From the NCBI RefSeq assembly GCF_021117295.1, contig NZ_CP088247.1, positions 792,501 through 856,500 on the forward strand: 64,000 nt of DNA, given 5' to 3'. The notes under the pieces are model-generated. The model ran no database searches, was not told where the DNA came from, and saw nothing but the letters and a program-made list of their open reading frames with translations. The translations under genes and the position numbers were made by a program. This document shows, in pieces, positions 1-8,912 of this stretch. The DNA is from Methylorubrum sp. B1-46 (GTDB lineage: Bacteria > Pseudomonadota > Alphaproteobacteria > Rhizobiales > Beijerinckiaceae). Within the stretch, counting starts at the first letter, position 1, and each line of letters opens with the position of its first letter.

Positions 1-2
1 AG

Positions 3-1589
3 ATCGGCTCTGAGCGCCAGCTCGTGGTGATGGTCGATGCCTGCTTCACCGGCGAGACCGGCCGCAAGGGCGAGAGCCTGCTCGCTGTCTCGGCACCCGG
101 CTTCGCGCCGGCCCGGCCGAAGGCGGAGAGCGGGATCGTGCGCCTCGTTGCCACCTCGGGCGCCACGCCCGCCAACTGGGACGAGCCGAACAAGCTCGGC
201 CTGCTGACGAGCCGCTTTCTGATGGGCGTCTCGGGCCTCGCCGACGCCAAGGACGGACAAGGCAACAGCAACGGCAACGGCGACGGGCTGATCCAGTGGC
301 CGGAGCTGAAGGGCTACCTGCGCCGCGAGGTCGAGGAGGCGGCGCGCCGCGCCTCGGGCCGGGAGCAGGTGCCGGAGATCGATGATGCGCCGATCGTGGT
401 GAAGGCCTCGCTCCCCGTCCCGGCAGTAGCCGGCGGCGTCGCGGCGATCCGCGACGAGGCGGCTTGGCGCCGGGCGGAAAACCTCGGCACGCGCGAGGCG
501 TTCGAGGCCTATGTCGGCACCTGCGGCGAGGCCTGTGCCTACCGCGCCCAGGCGATGGATCGCCTGCTCGCCGGCCGCAAGCGCGACGCGGCGGCGATCG
601 ACCAGGAGAACTGGGCGAAGTTCGGGGCGCAGCGGCAATACCAGGCCTATCTCGATTCCTGCGGCGAGACCTGCGCCTATCGCAGCCTCGCGGAGGGCTA
701 TCTCGGCGGCACGAACCCGAGCAGCGATCCGCGGGTGAAGCGCTGCGACGCGTTGGCCGCCGGCACCGATGATCCCGACCGGCCGAAAGGCGTGCCGGGG
801 GTGAAGCTCGGACGGATCGAGGCGTCAGCCGCCATCGAGGCCTGCCGCGGGGCGTCCGCCGCCTACCCGCAATTGCGCCGCCTCGCCTACCAACTCGGCC
901 GCGCCTACGACCGAGCCGACCGCTCCAAGGAGGCGTTCGCGGCCTACGACCGGGCGGCCAAGGCCGGCAGCGCCTCGGCGATGAACAATCTCGCCACGCT
1001 CTACGAGAACGGCCAGGGGGTGAAGCGCGGGCAGGCCGAGGCCTACCGCCTCTACCGGCAGGCCGGCGAGGCCGGGAACGTCGTGGCGCTCGCCAACGCC
1101 GCGCGGATGCTCGAATACGGCAACGGCATCCCCAAGAACGAGGCGGAGGCAGTCGCGCTCTACAAACGAGCGGTGGCGGGCGGCGACGTGCCCTCGATCT
1201 CGAAGCTGGTGCCGCACTACGCCACCGGCACCTACGGATTCCCGAAGGACCTGCGTCAGGGCTTCGACCTGTTCCGGCAGGCAGCGGACAAGGGCGATCC
1301 CGTCGCCATGGCGACGATGGCGACGCTGATCGACAACGGCTTCGGCCGCTACTTTCCCGGAACGCGCTCCGCCGACATGGTGCTGCGGGCGCTCAAGCGG
1401 GGCGAACTCGGCGCGGCCTCGGTCTCGGCGACCGACACGGCGGCGCAGAAGCTGAAGCCGGAGACGATCCGCACCGTGCAGCGGGCGGTCAAAGACGCGG
1501 ACTACTATTCGGGCGCCCTCGACGGTCGCTTCAACCCGGTCTTCGTCCGCGCCCTTGATCAATACGCCCGATCGAACGAGGCGGAATGA
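3..1589 (+). CDS. Caspase-like (peptidase C14) protein with Sel1 repeats, 5' end outside window
   Basis: The reading frame is already open at the window edge, so the N-terminus and the catalytic His are missing. The first visible residues contain the caspase-type nucleophile motif VVMVDACFTG, with Cys in the usual D-A-C-x-G setting. An EF-hand-like loop (NGNGDGLIQWPE) follows near the end of the protease domain, as is common in bacterial C14 proteins. Next come two similar segments, each with a CGExCAYR cysteine pair, and then about four Sel1-type helical repeats (for example AMNNLATLYENGQGV) likely to bind protein partners. Family knowledge: such proteins are usually exported, but the signal peptide cannot be seen here. 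The stop codon overlaps the next start by 4 bp (ATGA), suggesting translational coupling. Protease assignment is fairly sure; the substrate is unknown. Confidence 0.8.
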   Translation: MGSERQLVVMVDACFTGETGRKGESLLAVSAPGFAPARPKAESGIVRLVATSGATPANWDEPNKLGLLTSRFLMGVSGLADAKDGQGNSNGNGDGLIQWPELKGYLRREVEEAARRASGREQVPEIDDAPIVVKASLPVPAVAGGVAAIRDEAAWRRAENLGTREAFEAYVGTCGEACAYRAQAMDRLLAGRKRDAAAIDQENWAKFGAQRQYQAYLDSCGETCAYRSLAEGYLGGTNPSSDPRVKRCDALAAGTDDPDRPKGVPGVKLGRIEASAAIEACRGASAAYPQLRRLAYQLGRAYDRADRSKEAFAAYDRAAKAGSASAMNNLATLYENGQGVKRGQAEAYRLYRQAGEAGNVVALANAARMLEYGNGIPKNEAEAVALYKRAVAGGDVPSISKLVPHYATGTYGFPKDLRQGFDLFRQAADKGDPVAMATMATLIDNGFGRYFPGTRSADMVLRALKRGELGAASVSATDTAAQKLKPETIRTVQRAVKDADYYSGALDGRFNPVFVRALDQYARSNEAE

Positions 1590-2917
1590 GGCTCCTCCTC
1601 GCCGCCCTCCTGCTTCTCCCCGCGGTGGCCCGCGCCGATCCGACCACCGCCACGCTCAGCCCCTTCCTCGACGCGGTGGCGGCCTGCGCCGGTCGGCCCG
1701 ACCTGACGCTCGCCGTGATCGGCGTCGAACCGGGCCAGACGGCGCTCTCGCGCGAGCAGGCCGAGGAAGTGCGCCTCGCGGTCGAGAGCCGGCTTCAGGC
1801 CACCGGCCGCGTGCGGCTCGCCCCCGCTGCCGACGTGGTGCGGATCAAGGGCCTGCGCGAAGGCACGACCGGATTGTCGGGGGCGGAGGCCGAGGCGCAG
1901 ATCCGTGCAGCCTTCTCGGGCGATGCCAGCGTATTCCTGGTGGAACCGCGCCGGGCCGGCGAGACCGCGGCGCTGCGGCTCCAGGCGATCAGCCGCAATG
2001 CCGCCTGCAAGGCGACGAGCGAGCCCCTGATCCTGCCGATCCGCGTTGGGGCCGGCGTCGCCGACATCGACGCGGTGATGGAGGGTGCGGTGAAGGCCTT
2101 CGCGGGAGCGGCGCCGAACGCGGGCACCGTCGAGGTCTGCCCCTTCGTGGCCGAGGGCGGCCACTCGACCTGCGCCGGCGCGCTCACCGACCGCCTCGTC
2201 ATCGCGCTGGACGCCGAGGCCCGCTCGGCCAACCGCATCCTGAAGGGGGCGCGCCTCGACGTGCGCCGCACGCCGCCCGGCACCGCCTGCGCCGGGGCGC
2301 TCACCGCGCGCGGACGCTTCCGCACCGATCAGAACCGGCAATCCTTCATGGAGCTGGAGTTCCAGCGCGACGGGGCGGTGCTGGCTCCGACCGGGCGGCG
2401 GCGGATCGGGATCGAGGGTCTCGGCTGTGACCCGACCCCGCGGCCCTTCCTCGACCATCTGGCAGCGACCGCCCGCACCGATGCCGGGCGCCTGACAGTC
2501 GCGGCCACCGCCACGCCGTTCTCAGCCGGGCAGCGCCTGGAGATGCGCATCGAGGCGCGCGCCCGGCAGAACCTCTATTGCTGGGTCGTGGCTCCCGACG
2601 AGACCGCCTTCGTCGCCCTGCCGGTGCGCGGCAACGCCGCCTCCGCTACGCCGCTGAAGGCCGGCGAGGCGAAGCGCTACCCGCGCGGCTACGGCCTCGA
2701 CGAGATCGTGGCGGGTGAGCCGTTCGAGAACCTGTTCGCCTGTTTCGGCGTCGAGGGCGGCCTTCCGCCGGAACTCGCCGCGCGCTGGCTTGCGGCGGCG
2801 CCGGGCGCGGACGGCGAGGCGAAGCTGCTTCAGCCCCCCGATGTGCTCGATCTCCTGGACAAGATCCGCGCGACGCCCGGCGTGACCGAGGCCACCGCGC
2901 GGATCGTGGTGCGGTGA
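1586..2917 (+). CDS. Secreted protein with C-terminal DUF4384-like domain
   Basis: The 443-aa product starts with a clear signal peptide (hydrophobic run ending AVARA). Residues about 30-200 alternate strands and helices and include an LAVIGVE strand and a SVFLVEPRR strand; this resembles FlgO/CsgG/LpoB-type periplasmic domains, which is only an inference. Residues about 300-400 (around RIEARARQNLYCWVVAPDE and FVALPV) match the layout of DUF4384, a beta domain often fused to or encoded next to caspase-like proteases. Here it is a separate gene overlapping the caspase gene by 4 bp, which suggests it assists or regulates that protease outside the cytoplasm. Several cysteines fit an oxidising compartment. 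The ATG at 1586 is chosen because of the coupling and the signal peptide. Confidence 0.7.
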   Translation: MRLLLAALLLLPAVARADPTTATLSPFLDAVAACAGRPDLTLAVIGVEPGQTALSREQAEEVRLAVESRLQATGRVRLAPAADVVRIKGLREGTTGLSGAEAEAQIRAAFSGDASVFLVEPRRAGETAALRLQAISRNAACKATSEPLILPIRVGAGVADIDAVMEGAVKAFAGAAPNAGTVEVCPFVAEGGHSTCAGALTDRLVIALDAEARSANRILKGARLDVRRTPPGTACAGALTARGRFRTDQNRQSFMELEFQRDGAVLAPTGRRRIGIEGLGCDPTPRPFLDHLAATARTDAGRLTVAATATPFSAGQRLEMRIEARARQNLYCWVVAPDETAFVALPVRGNAASATPLKAGEAKRYPRGYGLDEIVAGEPFENLFACFGVEGGLPPELAARWLAAAPGADGEAKLLQPPDVLDLLDKIRATPGVTEATARIVVR

Positions 2918-4119
2918 TGCGGCATCACAGAAAAGGGGCCGGCATGGCGGATCATGCAAAGGGTCTGCATCGCACGGGAGCAGGATGGCCGCACCACCGT
3001 TCCGGACGCTACGGGATCTCCTTTTTGCGGCGGCGAGCCGGGGTCGTCGGTCTGATGATGGTCGGCCTCGTGACCGCCGCAACTTGTACGCCAGCCCTGA
3101 GCTGCGACCTCAACGCCCTCCGGCACTATCCGATGACCAAGGCGCTGGAGAACCGGGCGGTGCCGCTTCGGATGCCCGACCTGTTCTTCATGTCCGACAG
3201 GCGGCCGGATTTCGATCGCTTCTCCCTGGATGCGGCCGGGGCGGCCGAGATGCGAGCCGCCCTCGCGCGGGGATTGGCGACCTTCGCGCCCGCGGAGCGG
3301 CCCGTGCTGGTCCTGGCCGCGCTCGATCACTGGACAAGTGGCGCAACCGCCCTGAAAGGCTTTTTCGTCGGGTCCGACAGCGTCTTCCTCGAAGACGCTG
3401 TCCGGGCGCTCGATGCCGAGAGACTTCCCGCGCACGCCGCGCTGCTGCGCGAGGGCGCCGCCCTGTTCGGCCCGGATTACGGCGGCACCCAGGCCAAGCG
3501 TTACGCCCGCTGGAGCGACGGCCACGGCGAGATCCGCGACCCGGCGCTCGATGCCGCCCTGGACCGCCTGTCCGAGCGCTTCCGCGCCTTGCCGCGCCTC
3601 CTCGACGAGGCGGTGGCACGGATCGCCCGCGCACCGGACCTCACGGTGCTCTACGAGCCGCTGCGATCGGGCGCGGACGACGACGACCGCCTCGCCTACC
3701 TCACCGGTGGGCTCTGGACGTGCCTGAACCACTACGACGCGCCCGCTGCGGTCGCCGCCCGCCTCGCCGCGCTGCCGGCGGCCCATGCACGGATCATTGC
3801 GGTGCGCATTTTCGAGGCGGAGATGCTGAACGGCTCGGTGCACCAGGCCTTCTTCAACTCGTCGGGCGTCCTCGCCCCCGACATCGCCGCCGCCCTTCGC
3901 GCGATGAACCTGCCCAAGCACGCCGCCGCGGTCGAGCGCGGCATCGCACTGTTTCCGAAGCCGTATCCGCGCGACACCGAGGCCCGGCGGGCCTTCATGG
4001 CGCGGCAGAACGAGGCCTTCGATACGGCGCTCGGCGACCTGACCGGCGACGTGGATGACGGGGCGATGCACGCGGCGATGATCGCTACCGCCCGCGCGGC
4101 CGACATCCTGCCGAAGTGA
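2914..4119 (+). CDS. Exported DUF4375 (DMP19-like) domain protein
   Basis: The gene begins with GTG overlapping the previous stop (GTGA). An in-frame ATG directly follows, and another ATG pair at 3055 would place a hydrophobic leader closer to the N-terminus. The leader (GLMMVGLVTAATCTPALSC) could be a signal peptide or, with its cysteines, a lipoprotein signal. The C-terminal third has the DUF4375 pattern: an acidic helix, N-G-S-x-x-Q-x-F-F-N-S-S-G, an alternating-helix stretch, then FPKPYPRDTEARRAF. In the family the usual form is NGGFxQYFxNSxG; here the first Gly is replaced by Ser. DUF4375 includes the DNA-mimic protein DMP19, but an exported copy is unlikely to act that way. Role unknown; it belongs to the same coupled run as the caspase gene. 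Confidence 0.65.
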   Translation: MMRHHRKGAGMADHAKGLHRTGAGWPHHRSGRYGISFLRRRAGVVGLMMVGLVTAATCTPALSCDLNALRHYPMTKALENRAVPLRMPDLFFMSDRRPDFDRFSLDAAGAAEMRAALARGLATFAPAERPVLVLAALDHWTSGATALKGFFVGSDSVFLEDAVRALDAERLPAHAALLREGAALFGPDYGGTQAKRYARWSDGHGEIRDPALDAALDRLSERFRALPRLLDEAVARIARAPDLTVLYEPLRSGADDDDRLAYLTGGLWTCLNHYDAPAAVAARLAALPAAHARIIAVRIFEAEMLNGSVHQAFFNSSGVLAPDIAAALRAMNLPKHAAAVERGIALFPKPYPRDTEARRAFMARQNEAFDTALGDLTGDVDDGAMHAAMIATARAADILPK

Positions 4120-4352
4120 CAGCCGGAAGCGGCCGCCGCCGCTCGCGCCCCGTTCGTGCGCCGTGCAGCCCTGGCGTCGCGGGGCGCCGCGTGAATCTGC
4201 CACCGCGAGCCCGGATCGCGCTCTGGCCGGCCCATGCCGCAGGTGGGCCGCGCGCGGCAACCGGAGGGTGACGGATGGCCGGGCTCGGGATAACCATACG
4301 GCGAATCGAGGAATCGCAAGGGGTTGCAAGGCGCCCCGGCACCGGGAGGCGC

Positions 4353-5744
4353 ATGACCGGCGGATACGACGAGCGGTGCGCGGCCGATCTGGCCGCCGTG
4401 TGCGACGGACGCGACCTCTCGCGTGAGGATCGCGCCTGGCTCGCCCGGGTCGTCACCGGCGCCGTGCGCCCGAACCGCGACAAGCCGCTCTGGGACCTCG
4501 CCCACGCACTCGCCGCCCTGGCCGGCGCGACGGGCGCCGTCAGTGGACGCGACCTCGTCACCCTCGCGCTCGATCCTGGACTCGCGACCGGCCGCACCGT
4601 GGAGGCGCGCTTTTCCGGAACACGCGCCGCCGATGCCCGTGGCCCGGTGCTCGACGAGGCGTGGCGCACGAGTTGGGCCGGGCTCGCGCGGCTGCTGGCG
4701 CTCGCAGAGTTCGTACTGACGGCCGAGGATCTGGCGCAGTTTTCCGCCGTCACCGGCTGGCTCGACGATCTCGCATCCGCCCCCGATGCGGAGGGCGCCG
4801 CGTTTCTGGCAAAGCGCCTCGCCCGGCATCTGACCGTCTACCGCAACGCTCACCTGCCGCTGGCGCCGCTGGAGCGCCGCTTCCGCGCGATCCTCGGCTT
4901 CCTCAAAGGCCGCAAGGACTTCGGCGACGACGACATCCTCGCCTTCTGGCGCACCGAGATGGAGACGGGCGAGCGGCCGGGCTTCCGCACAATCGCCGAG
5001 CATTTCGTGACCTTCGAGGCGGGGGCCCATCTCGTCGGCGGGCTGGACGGGCTGTCCGCCCCCGTCTCCCTCGACGCGCATGCGGGCTGGGAGGAGCGGC
5101 TCGACGCCGCGCTCGGCGACCTCGCCGCCTCCGAACCGGCCGAGACGCTCGCGGCCCTGCTCGCCGACTGGCCGGAGGGCCCGAAAATCCTCACCGGCGC
5201 CGAGCGCGAAGACCTCACCGACTTCCTGCGCCTCGAACCCTTCCACCGCACCCGTCCGCTGACGACGCTTAGGGCCGCGAGCTTCGGGCGGGTGCAATCG
5301 GGCATCGCCAATCGCCTGCGCCGGGGCGGCGGCGGCGCCGAGGTCGCCGAGCGGGCGACCTGCACGGATGCCGAGAGCTACGCGACCCTGCAGGAGCGGG
5401 CTGTCGCGCTCGCGGCCCATCTCGCCCGGATGCTGCGCATCGCGGCGGCCCTGCGCATCGCCGAGCGCGACGGCCTCGCCCCCGAAACGCGCGCCGCTTT
5501 GGAGGCGGCGGAGGCGGATCTGCGCCGGGTGCGCCGGGCCGGCTTCGAGGATCGCACCGCCCTTGCCGCGGGTTTCGCCGCCGCGGAGACGGCGCTCCTG
5601 CGCCTCGCCGAGGAGGCCGGCCGGCTGGAACGGGCGCTCGCAGGCCTCGCCCGTCAACGTCCGCTCGATACGGCCTTCGCGGCCGATCGGTCCGTCTTCG
5701 CGGGCGCCTTCGCGGCGGCCTATGCCGGGGAGGCCGCCGCGTGA
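4353..5744 (+). CDS. Unknown helical cytoplasmic protein, first of a three-gene unit
   Basis: I do not recognise this family. The ATG at 4353 is preferred over 4275 because a GGGAGG ribosome-binding site lies just upstream; the longer N-terminus reads like non-coding arginine-rich sequence. The 463-aa product is rich in Ala, Arg, Glu and Leu, has no signal peptide or membrane span, and is predicted mostly helical. It has a conserved-looking core around FLKGRKDFGDDDILAFWRTE and a heptad-like C-terminal third (about residues 340-440) that could form a coiled coil. Its stop overlaps the next gene by 4 bp. Together with the two genes after it, it probably encodes subunits of one complex. A 233-bp gap separates it from the DUF4375 gene. 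Confidence 0.6.
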   Translation: MTGGYDERCAADLAAVCDGRDLSREDRAWLARVVTGAVRPNRDKPLWDLAHALAALAGATGAVSGRDLVTLALDPGLATGRTVEARFSGTRAADARGPVLDEAWRTSWAGLARLLALAEFVLTAEDLAQFSAVTGWLDDLASAPDAEGAAFLAKRLARHLTVYRNAHLPLAPLERRFRAILGFLKGRKDFGDDDILAFWRTEMETGERPGFRTIAEHFVTFEAGAHLVGGLDGLSAPVSLDAHAGWEERLDAALGDLAASEPAETLAALLADWPEGPKILTGAEREDLTDFLRLEPFHRTRPLTTLRAASFGRVQSGIANRLRRGGGGAEVAERATCTDAESYATLQERAVALAAHLARMLRIAAALRIAERDGLAPETRAALEAAEADLRRVRRAGFEDRTALAAGFAAAETALLRLAEEAGRLERALAGLARQRPLDTAFAADRSVFAGAFAAAYAGEAAA

Positions 5745-6256
5745 GCGACGAGGCCCGATTGCTCGCCGAGCTCCACGCCGCCCGCGCCCTGATGCGGGTG
5801 CCCGTTTCCCAACCCGGTCAGGCCGCCCGGCCGCGCCACGCGGCCCTCTGGGCGCATGCCAACCGGGAGCCTGGAAGCCCGGTCGATCTGACGGTCGTCC
5901 GGGCGATCCGCTCCGATCCCGAGACCGCCCGGCGCTACCGCACGCTGCTCGGCGCGCAATCGCTCGCCCACACACCGCTGGCGGCGGCAGCTTCGGACGG
6001 TGCGCTGACCCAGCGCCGGGTCGGCCCGTTCGAGCTGGAAATCTTGGAGGGCACGCCCCCGCTCCTGATCCTGCGCGGACCGGACGCGCCGATGCCTCGG
6101 CGGATCGAGGCTTGGCTCGGCGACGAGGCGGTGCGGCTCGAACTCGGCGCACCGGTCGACGGTGCGATCCTGCTCGCCCTCGATCCGGCCGTAGCCGAGG
6201 CCGACCGGCTCGGACGGATGCTGCGCGACCCCGCCTGCGCGGTGTTCCTGTTGTGA
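5741..6256 (+). CDS. Unknown small cytoplasmic protein, second of the three-gene unit
   Basis: The 171-aa product starts at a GTG that overlaps the preceding stop (GTGA), so it is almost certainly translationally coupled. The N-terminal 60 residues are helical and charged, with RHAALWAHANREPGSPVDLTV resembling the cytoplasmic helical part of anti-sigma-like proteins but lacking a zinc motif. The C-terminal half is beta-rich (FELEILEGTPPLLILRG, then AILLALDPAVAEADRLG). No membrane segment is present. I cannot assign a function. Its position between a helical protein and a membrane protein suggests an adaptor. Confidence 0.55.
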   Translation: MSDEARLLAELHAARALMRVPVSQPGQAARPRHAALWAHANREPGSPVDLTVVRAIRSDPETARRYRTLLGAQSLAHTPLAAAASDGALTQRRVGPFELEILEGTPPLLILRGPDAPMPRRIEAWLGDEAVRLELGAPVDGAILLALDPAVAEADRLGRMLRDPACAVFLL

Positions 6257-6290
6257 GAAAACGAACCGCGCCCCAGCGAAACACGCGCGC

Positions 6291-7490
6291 ATGACCGGGC
6301 CTTCGATCCTCGTCGTCATCCCGACCACAGGCGGGCCGCTCCGTCTGCGGTCGCTGAACCCGCGCCCCGGACTGCCGGCGTCGGCCGCCTTCGCCGACGG
6401 CGACTACCGCCCCCTGCCCTGGTCCGGCGACTATGCCCGGCTCTGCGCGCCCGGCGGGCCCGTCGCCCGGCTCGGCGGCGAGGCCGGTGCGCCGCACGAG
6501 CTGCGCCTGTCCGGTTCGTTCGATGCCGGCCGCTCCTGGGAGGTGCCGGTCTGCCTCGCCCACGGCCTCTCCGCGCGCGGCGCCCGCTTCGTCGGCGAGC
6601 CGGCGCAGGCCGACCTGATCCTCTGGGCGACCGGCGCGGTCGATCGCGATCTTACCCTGGTCCCCGGCGACTACGCGCTCCTCGACAAGATCGAGCGCTC
6701 CGGCGCCCTGCTCGCCGAGGCGCCGGATGTGCCGCTCGCGATTCTGCTGCCGGAAGGGCCAGAGCGAGGGGAGGCCGAGGCGGCCTTCCGCGCCCTCGGC
6801 CGATCCGGAGCCTTGCGGATCCTGCAGGCCGAAACTGTGCCGGCCGCCGTGGACGCGTTGACCCGGCCAAAAGGCGCGGATCGGCCGAAGCCGCACAGAC
6901 GTGGGCGGCGTCTCGTCCTGACGGCGGGCGCCGTCACAGCGGCCTGCCTCGTCGGCTTTATCGGATTCATAGCCCTAAACGCCCGGCAGCCCCCCGTCAT
7001 CGGCTCGGCGAGCGATCCCGCCACCGGCAGCGCCTCGGCCGAACCCGCACGCAGGGCGGAGACCGACCCGCCCGCCCCGCCTGCGGTGGACGAGCCGACG
7101 CCGAAAAAGCCGACCGCGATCCGCGTCGAGGAATTGCGGGCGCCGCCCGGCTCGTCCTGCCGCCGCGTGGCCTTCGGCGCCGACGCGCCCGAGCGCCGCC
7201 CCGTCGCGCCGGAGGGCGGCGACCGCCTTGCCCCGACCCGGCTCGGGCCCGACCTGTGCGGACTCGCCATCGCGGCGGCACCGGGCCTGCGGCTCGAGAT
7301 CGGGCCGGAGTTGCGCGCCGCCGCCCTGCCTCCGGTGCGGCTCGACGACGGGGCGCAGGGCTTCTTCCTCCGCGAGGGCGGCCGGCAGAACCTCGTCTAC
7401 GCGGTCCAAGCCCTACCGGAAGCCGCAGCCGGGCTGGAGGCGGGCGCGTCTCCGCCGGGCGCGCGGCTCATCCACGCCCTGACGCGCTGA
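6291..7490 (+). CDS. Single-pass membrane protein of unknown function, third of the three-gene unit
   Basis: The 399-aa product has a cytoplasmic N-terminal domain of about 200 residues (starting SILVVIPTTGGPLRLRSLNPR). One transmembrane helix follows near residues 206-227 (VLTAGAVTAACLVGFIGFIA), preceded by the basic stretch KPHRRGRRL that fits an inside orientation. A Pro/Ala-rich linker then leads to a periplasmic C-terminal domain with two cysteines that could form a disulfide. No family is recognised. The arrangement, with two soluble partners encoded just upstream, resembles a transmembrane sensor or anchor that links cytoplasm and periplasm. The secreted trypsin-like protease encoded next would be a candidate partner on the periplasmic side; this is inference. 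Confidence 0.6.
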   Translation: MTGPSILVVIPTTGGPLRLRSLNPRPGLPASAAFADGDYRPLPWSGDYARLCAPGGPVARLGGEAGAPHELRLSGSFDAGRSWEVPVCLAHGLSARGARFVGEPAQADLILWATGAVDRDLTLVPGDYALLDKIERSGALLAEAPDVPLAILLPEGPERGEAEAAFRALGRSGALRILQAETVPAAVDALTRPKGADRPKPHRRGRRLVLTAGAVTAACLVGFIGFIALNARQPPVIGSASDPATGSASAEPARRAETDPPAPPAVDEPTPKKPTAIRVEELRAPPGSSCRRVAFGADAPERRPVAPEGGDRLAPTRLGPDLCGLAIAAAPGLRLEIGPELRAAALPPVRLDDGAQGFFLREGGRQNLVYAVQALPEAAAGLEAGASPPGARLIHALTR

Positions 7491-7571
7491 TGGGCGCATA
7501 GTCCGCAGGTTGTGATTTTTGACCCAGCCATCCGGGCCGTGCATACGACCCGGACGGGAAGGAGGGAGACG

Positions 7572-8576
7572 ATGACCCCGATTCGCCGCAGATGCCGGCC
7601 CGCGAGGGTCGCCGCCTGCCTGCTGCTCAGCCCCTTTGCGGCCGACGCCGCGCGCGCGCAGAGCATCGGCTTCGACCCCGCCGATTACGGCCGGGCGCAG
7701 TTGCCTCTGCGCCAAACGACCGGCGACGCGGCGGCCTATGTCGATCAGAACAAGGGCGCCTTCGAGCCGATCAGCGAACTCGACCCGAAGGACGGGCTCG
7801 CCGCCCTGGCCCGGCCGATCGGCCGCGTCGACATCGTCCTGCGCAACGCCCGCACCGGCCAGCAGGTCGGCGCCTCCTGCACCGGCGCGCTGCTGCCTGG
7901 CGACTACGTGCTGACCAACCACCACTGTCTGCCGCAATCGGGCGATCTGACCCCGGTCAAGGCGTCGATCCTGATGGATTACCTGACGCTCGACGGCAAA
8001 GGCGCGCGCCGCTTCGAGATCGACCCGAAGCCGGTCGAGTTCGACGCCCGCCTCGATTACGCGCTCGCCCGCGTCGCCGGGAACCCGGGCGCCGCCTACG
8101 GCACCGTCCGCCTCTCGGGCGAGGCCGTGCCGGGCAACCGTTCGATGCTAGTGATCCACCACCCCCTCGGGCGGCCGAAGGTGATGAGCCGCTTCCGCTG
8201 CTTCGCGATGAAGGATCAGGCCGAGGGGCCGGATCTGCGCCACCGCTGCGATACGCTGGGCGGCTCCTCCGGCTCGCTGATGTTCGATGCCTCCGTGGCT
8301 GGCATCGCCCTGCACAAGGAGGGCGGGCTCGACCCTAAGGACCCATCGAGCTTCAACAAGGCCACGCGTCTCTCGGCGATCCTCGGCCGCAGCCGCATCC
8401 TGTCCGAGATTGCCGCCGCCCAGGGCCGCCCGGTCGCCGCCGCGGCACCCGCCGGGGATGCGCCGACGACGGTGGGGGCGGCGCCCTCCCCCACACCCGC
8501 CCGCTCGCCCGCCGCCTCGCCCGCTGGCGGACCACTCGACCCGGCCGGCATGAACGCGATCCTGCGTGGGCGCTGA
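7572..8576 (+). CDS. Secreted trypsin-like serine protease (peptidase S1 family)
   Basis: The ATG at 7572 is chosen because AAGGAGGGAG lies just upstream and a signal peptide follows directly (cut near ARAQ). The 334-aa product has the full S1 triad: His118 in TNHHC, Asp162 in LDYALARV, and Ser233 in GGSSGS. Cys119 after the His and a cysteine near the Ser site fit the usual disulfides of trypsin-like folds. The last 60 residues are a low-complexity Ala/Pro tail. It is expected to cut proteins in the periplasm or outside the cell. It comes shortly after the membrane protein gene and in the same run as a caspase-like protease, so this stretch carries two unrelated exported proteases. Confidence 0.85.
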   Translation: MTPIRRRCRPARVAACLLLSPFAADAARAQSIGFDPADYGRAQLPLRQTTGDAAAYVDQNKGAFEPISELDPKDGLAALARPIGRVDIVLRNARTGQQVGASCTGALLPGDYVLTNHHCLPQSGDLTPVKASILMDYLTLDGKGARRFEIDPKPVEFDARLDYALARVAGNPGAAYGTVRLSGEAVPGNRSMLVIHHPLGRPKVMSRFRCFAMKDQAEGPDLRHRCDTLGGSSGSLMFDASVAGIALHKEGGLDPKDPSSFNKATRLSAILGRSRILSEIAAAQGRPVAAAAPAGDAPTTVGAAPSPTPARSPAASPAGGPLDPAGMNAILRGR

Positions 8577-8602
8577 AGAGGCCACACGGTGAGGTTGCGA
8601 TA

Positions 8603-8632
8603 TGATGGCATTCGTCTAGACTGATGGCATTC
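8603..8632 (+). promoter_or_regulatory. Two 11-bp direct repeats upstream of the toxin-antitoxin pair
   Basis: TGATGGCATTC occurs at 8603-8613 and again at 8622-8632, 19 bp apart, which is nearly two turns of the helix. A possible promoter (TTGCGA at 8595, TAGACT at 8617) overlaps the repeats. Antitoxins of this class usually repress their own operon, so these repeats are good candidates for the binding site. Confidence 0.45.
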
Positions 8633-8654
8633 CAATCGTTCGAACGGAGTGCAG

Positions 8655-8912
8655 ATGGCGTCGATTACCATCCGCAACGTGCCCGACGAGGTGCATCGCG
8701 CCCTGCGCATCCGTGCCGCGCAGCACGGGCGCAGCACCGAAGCCGAAATCCGCGCCATCCTGGAACAGGCGGCCAAGCCGGCCGGCCGGATGAAGCTCGG
8801 CTCGCTCCTGTCCTCCATCGCCCGCGACGCCGGCGGCCTGACCGAGGCGGAAGCCGATGCCTTCGATCGGTTTCGCGACAGGGCGCCGGCCGAACCGATG
8901 CGGTTCGAGTGA
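8655..8912 (+). CDS. FitA/VapB-type antitoxin
   Basis: The 85-aa product begins MASITIRNVPDEVHRALRIRAA, the typical ribbon-helix-helix start of FitA-like antitoxins; the next segment (HGRSTEAEIRAILEQA) completes the fold. The C-terminal half would wrap around and block the toxin. The ATG at 8655 has a GGAG five bases upstream; a GTG two codons earlier is less likely. The stop overlaps the toxin start by 4 bp. The protein should neutralise the PIN toxin and, with it, repress the operon, probably through the direct repeats upstream. The pair sits as an insertion within the run of secreted-protein genes and may have been acquired independently. Confidence 0.85.
   Translation: MASITIRNVPDEVHRALRIRAAQHGRSTEAEIRAILEQAAKPAGRMKLGSLLSSIARDAGGLTEAEADAFDRFRDRAPAEPMRFE

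Noticed and set aside
3732..6896. Long minus-strand open frame of over 1000 codons
   Set aside because: It overlaps four better plus-strand genes with ribosome-binding sites and coupled starts; its product is Arg/Gly/Pro-rich and has no motif.
8624..8908. Longer start for the PIN toxin
   Set aside because: The upstream frame overlaps the antitoxin gene and does not look like protein; the GTG at 8909 gives the exact FitB spacing of acidic residues.
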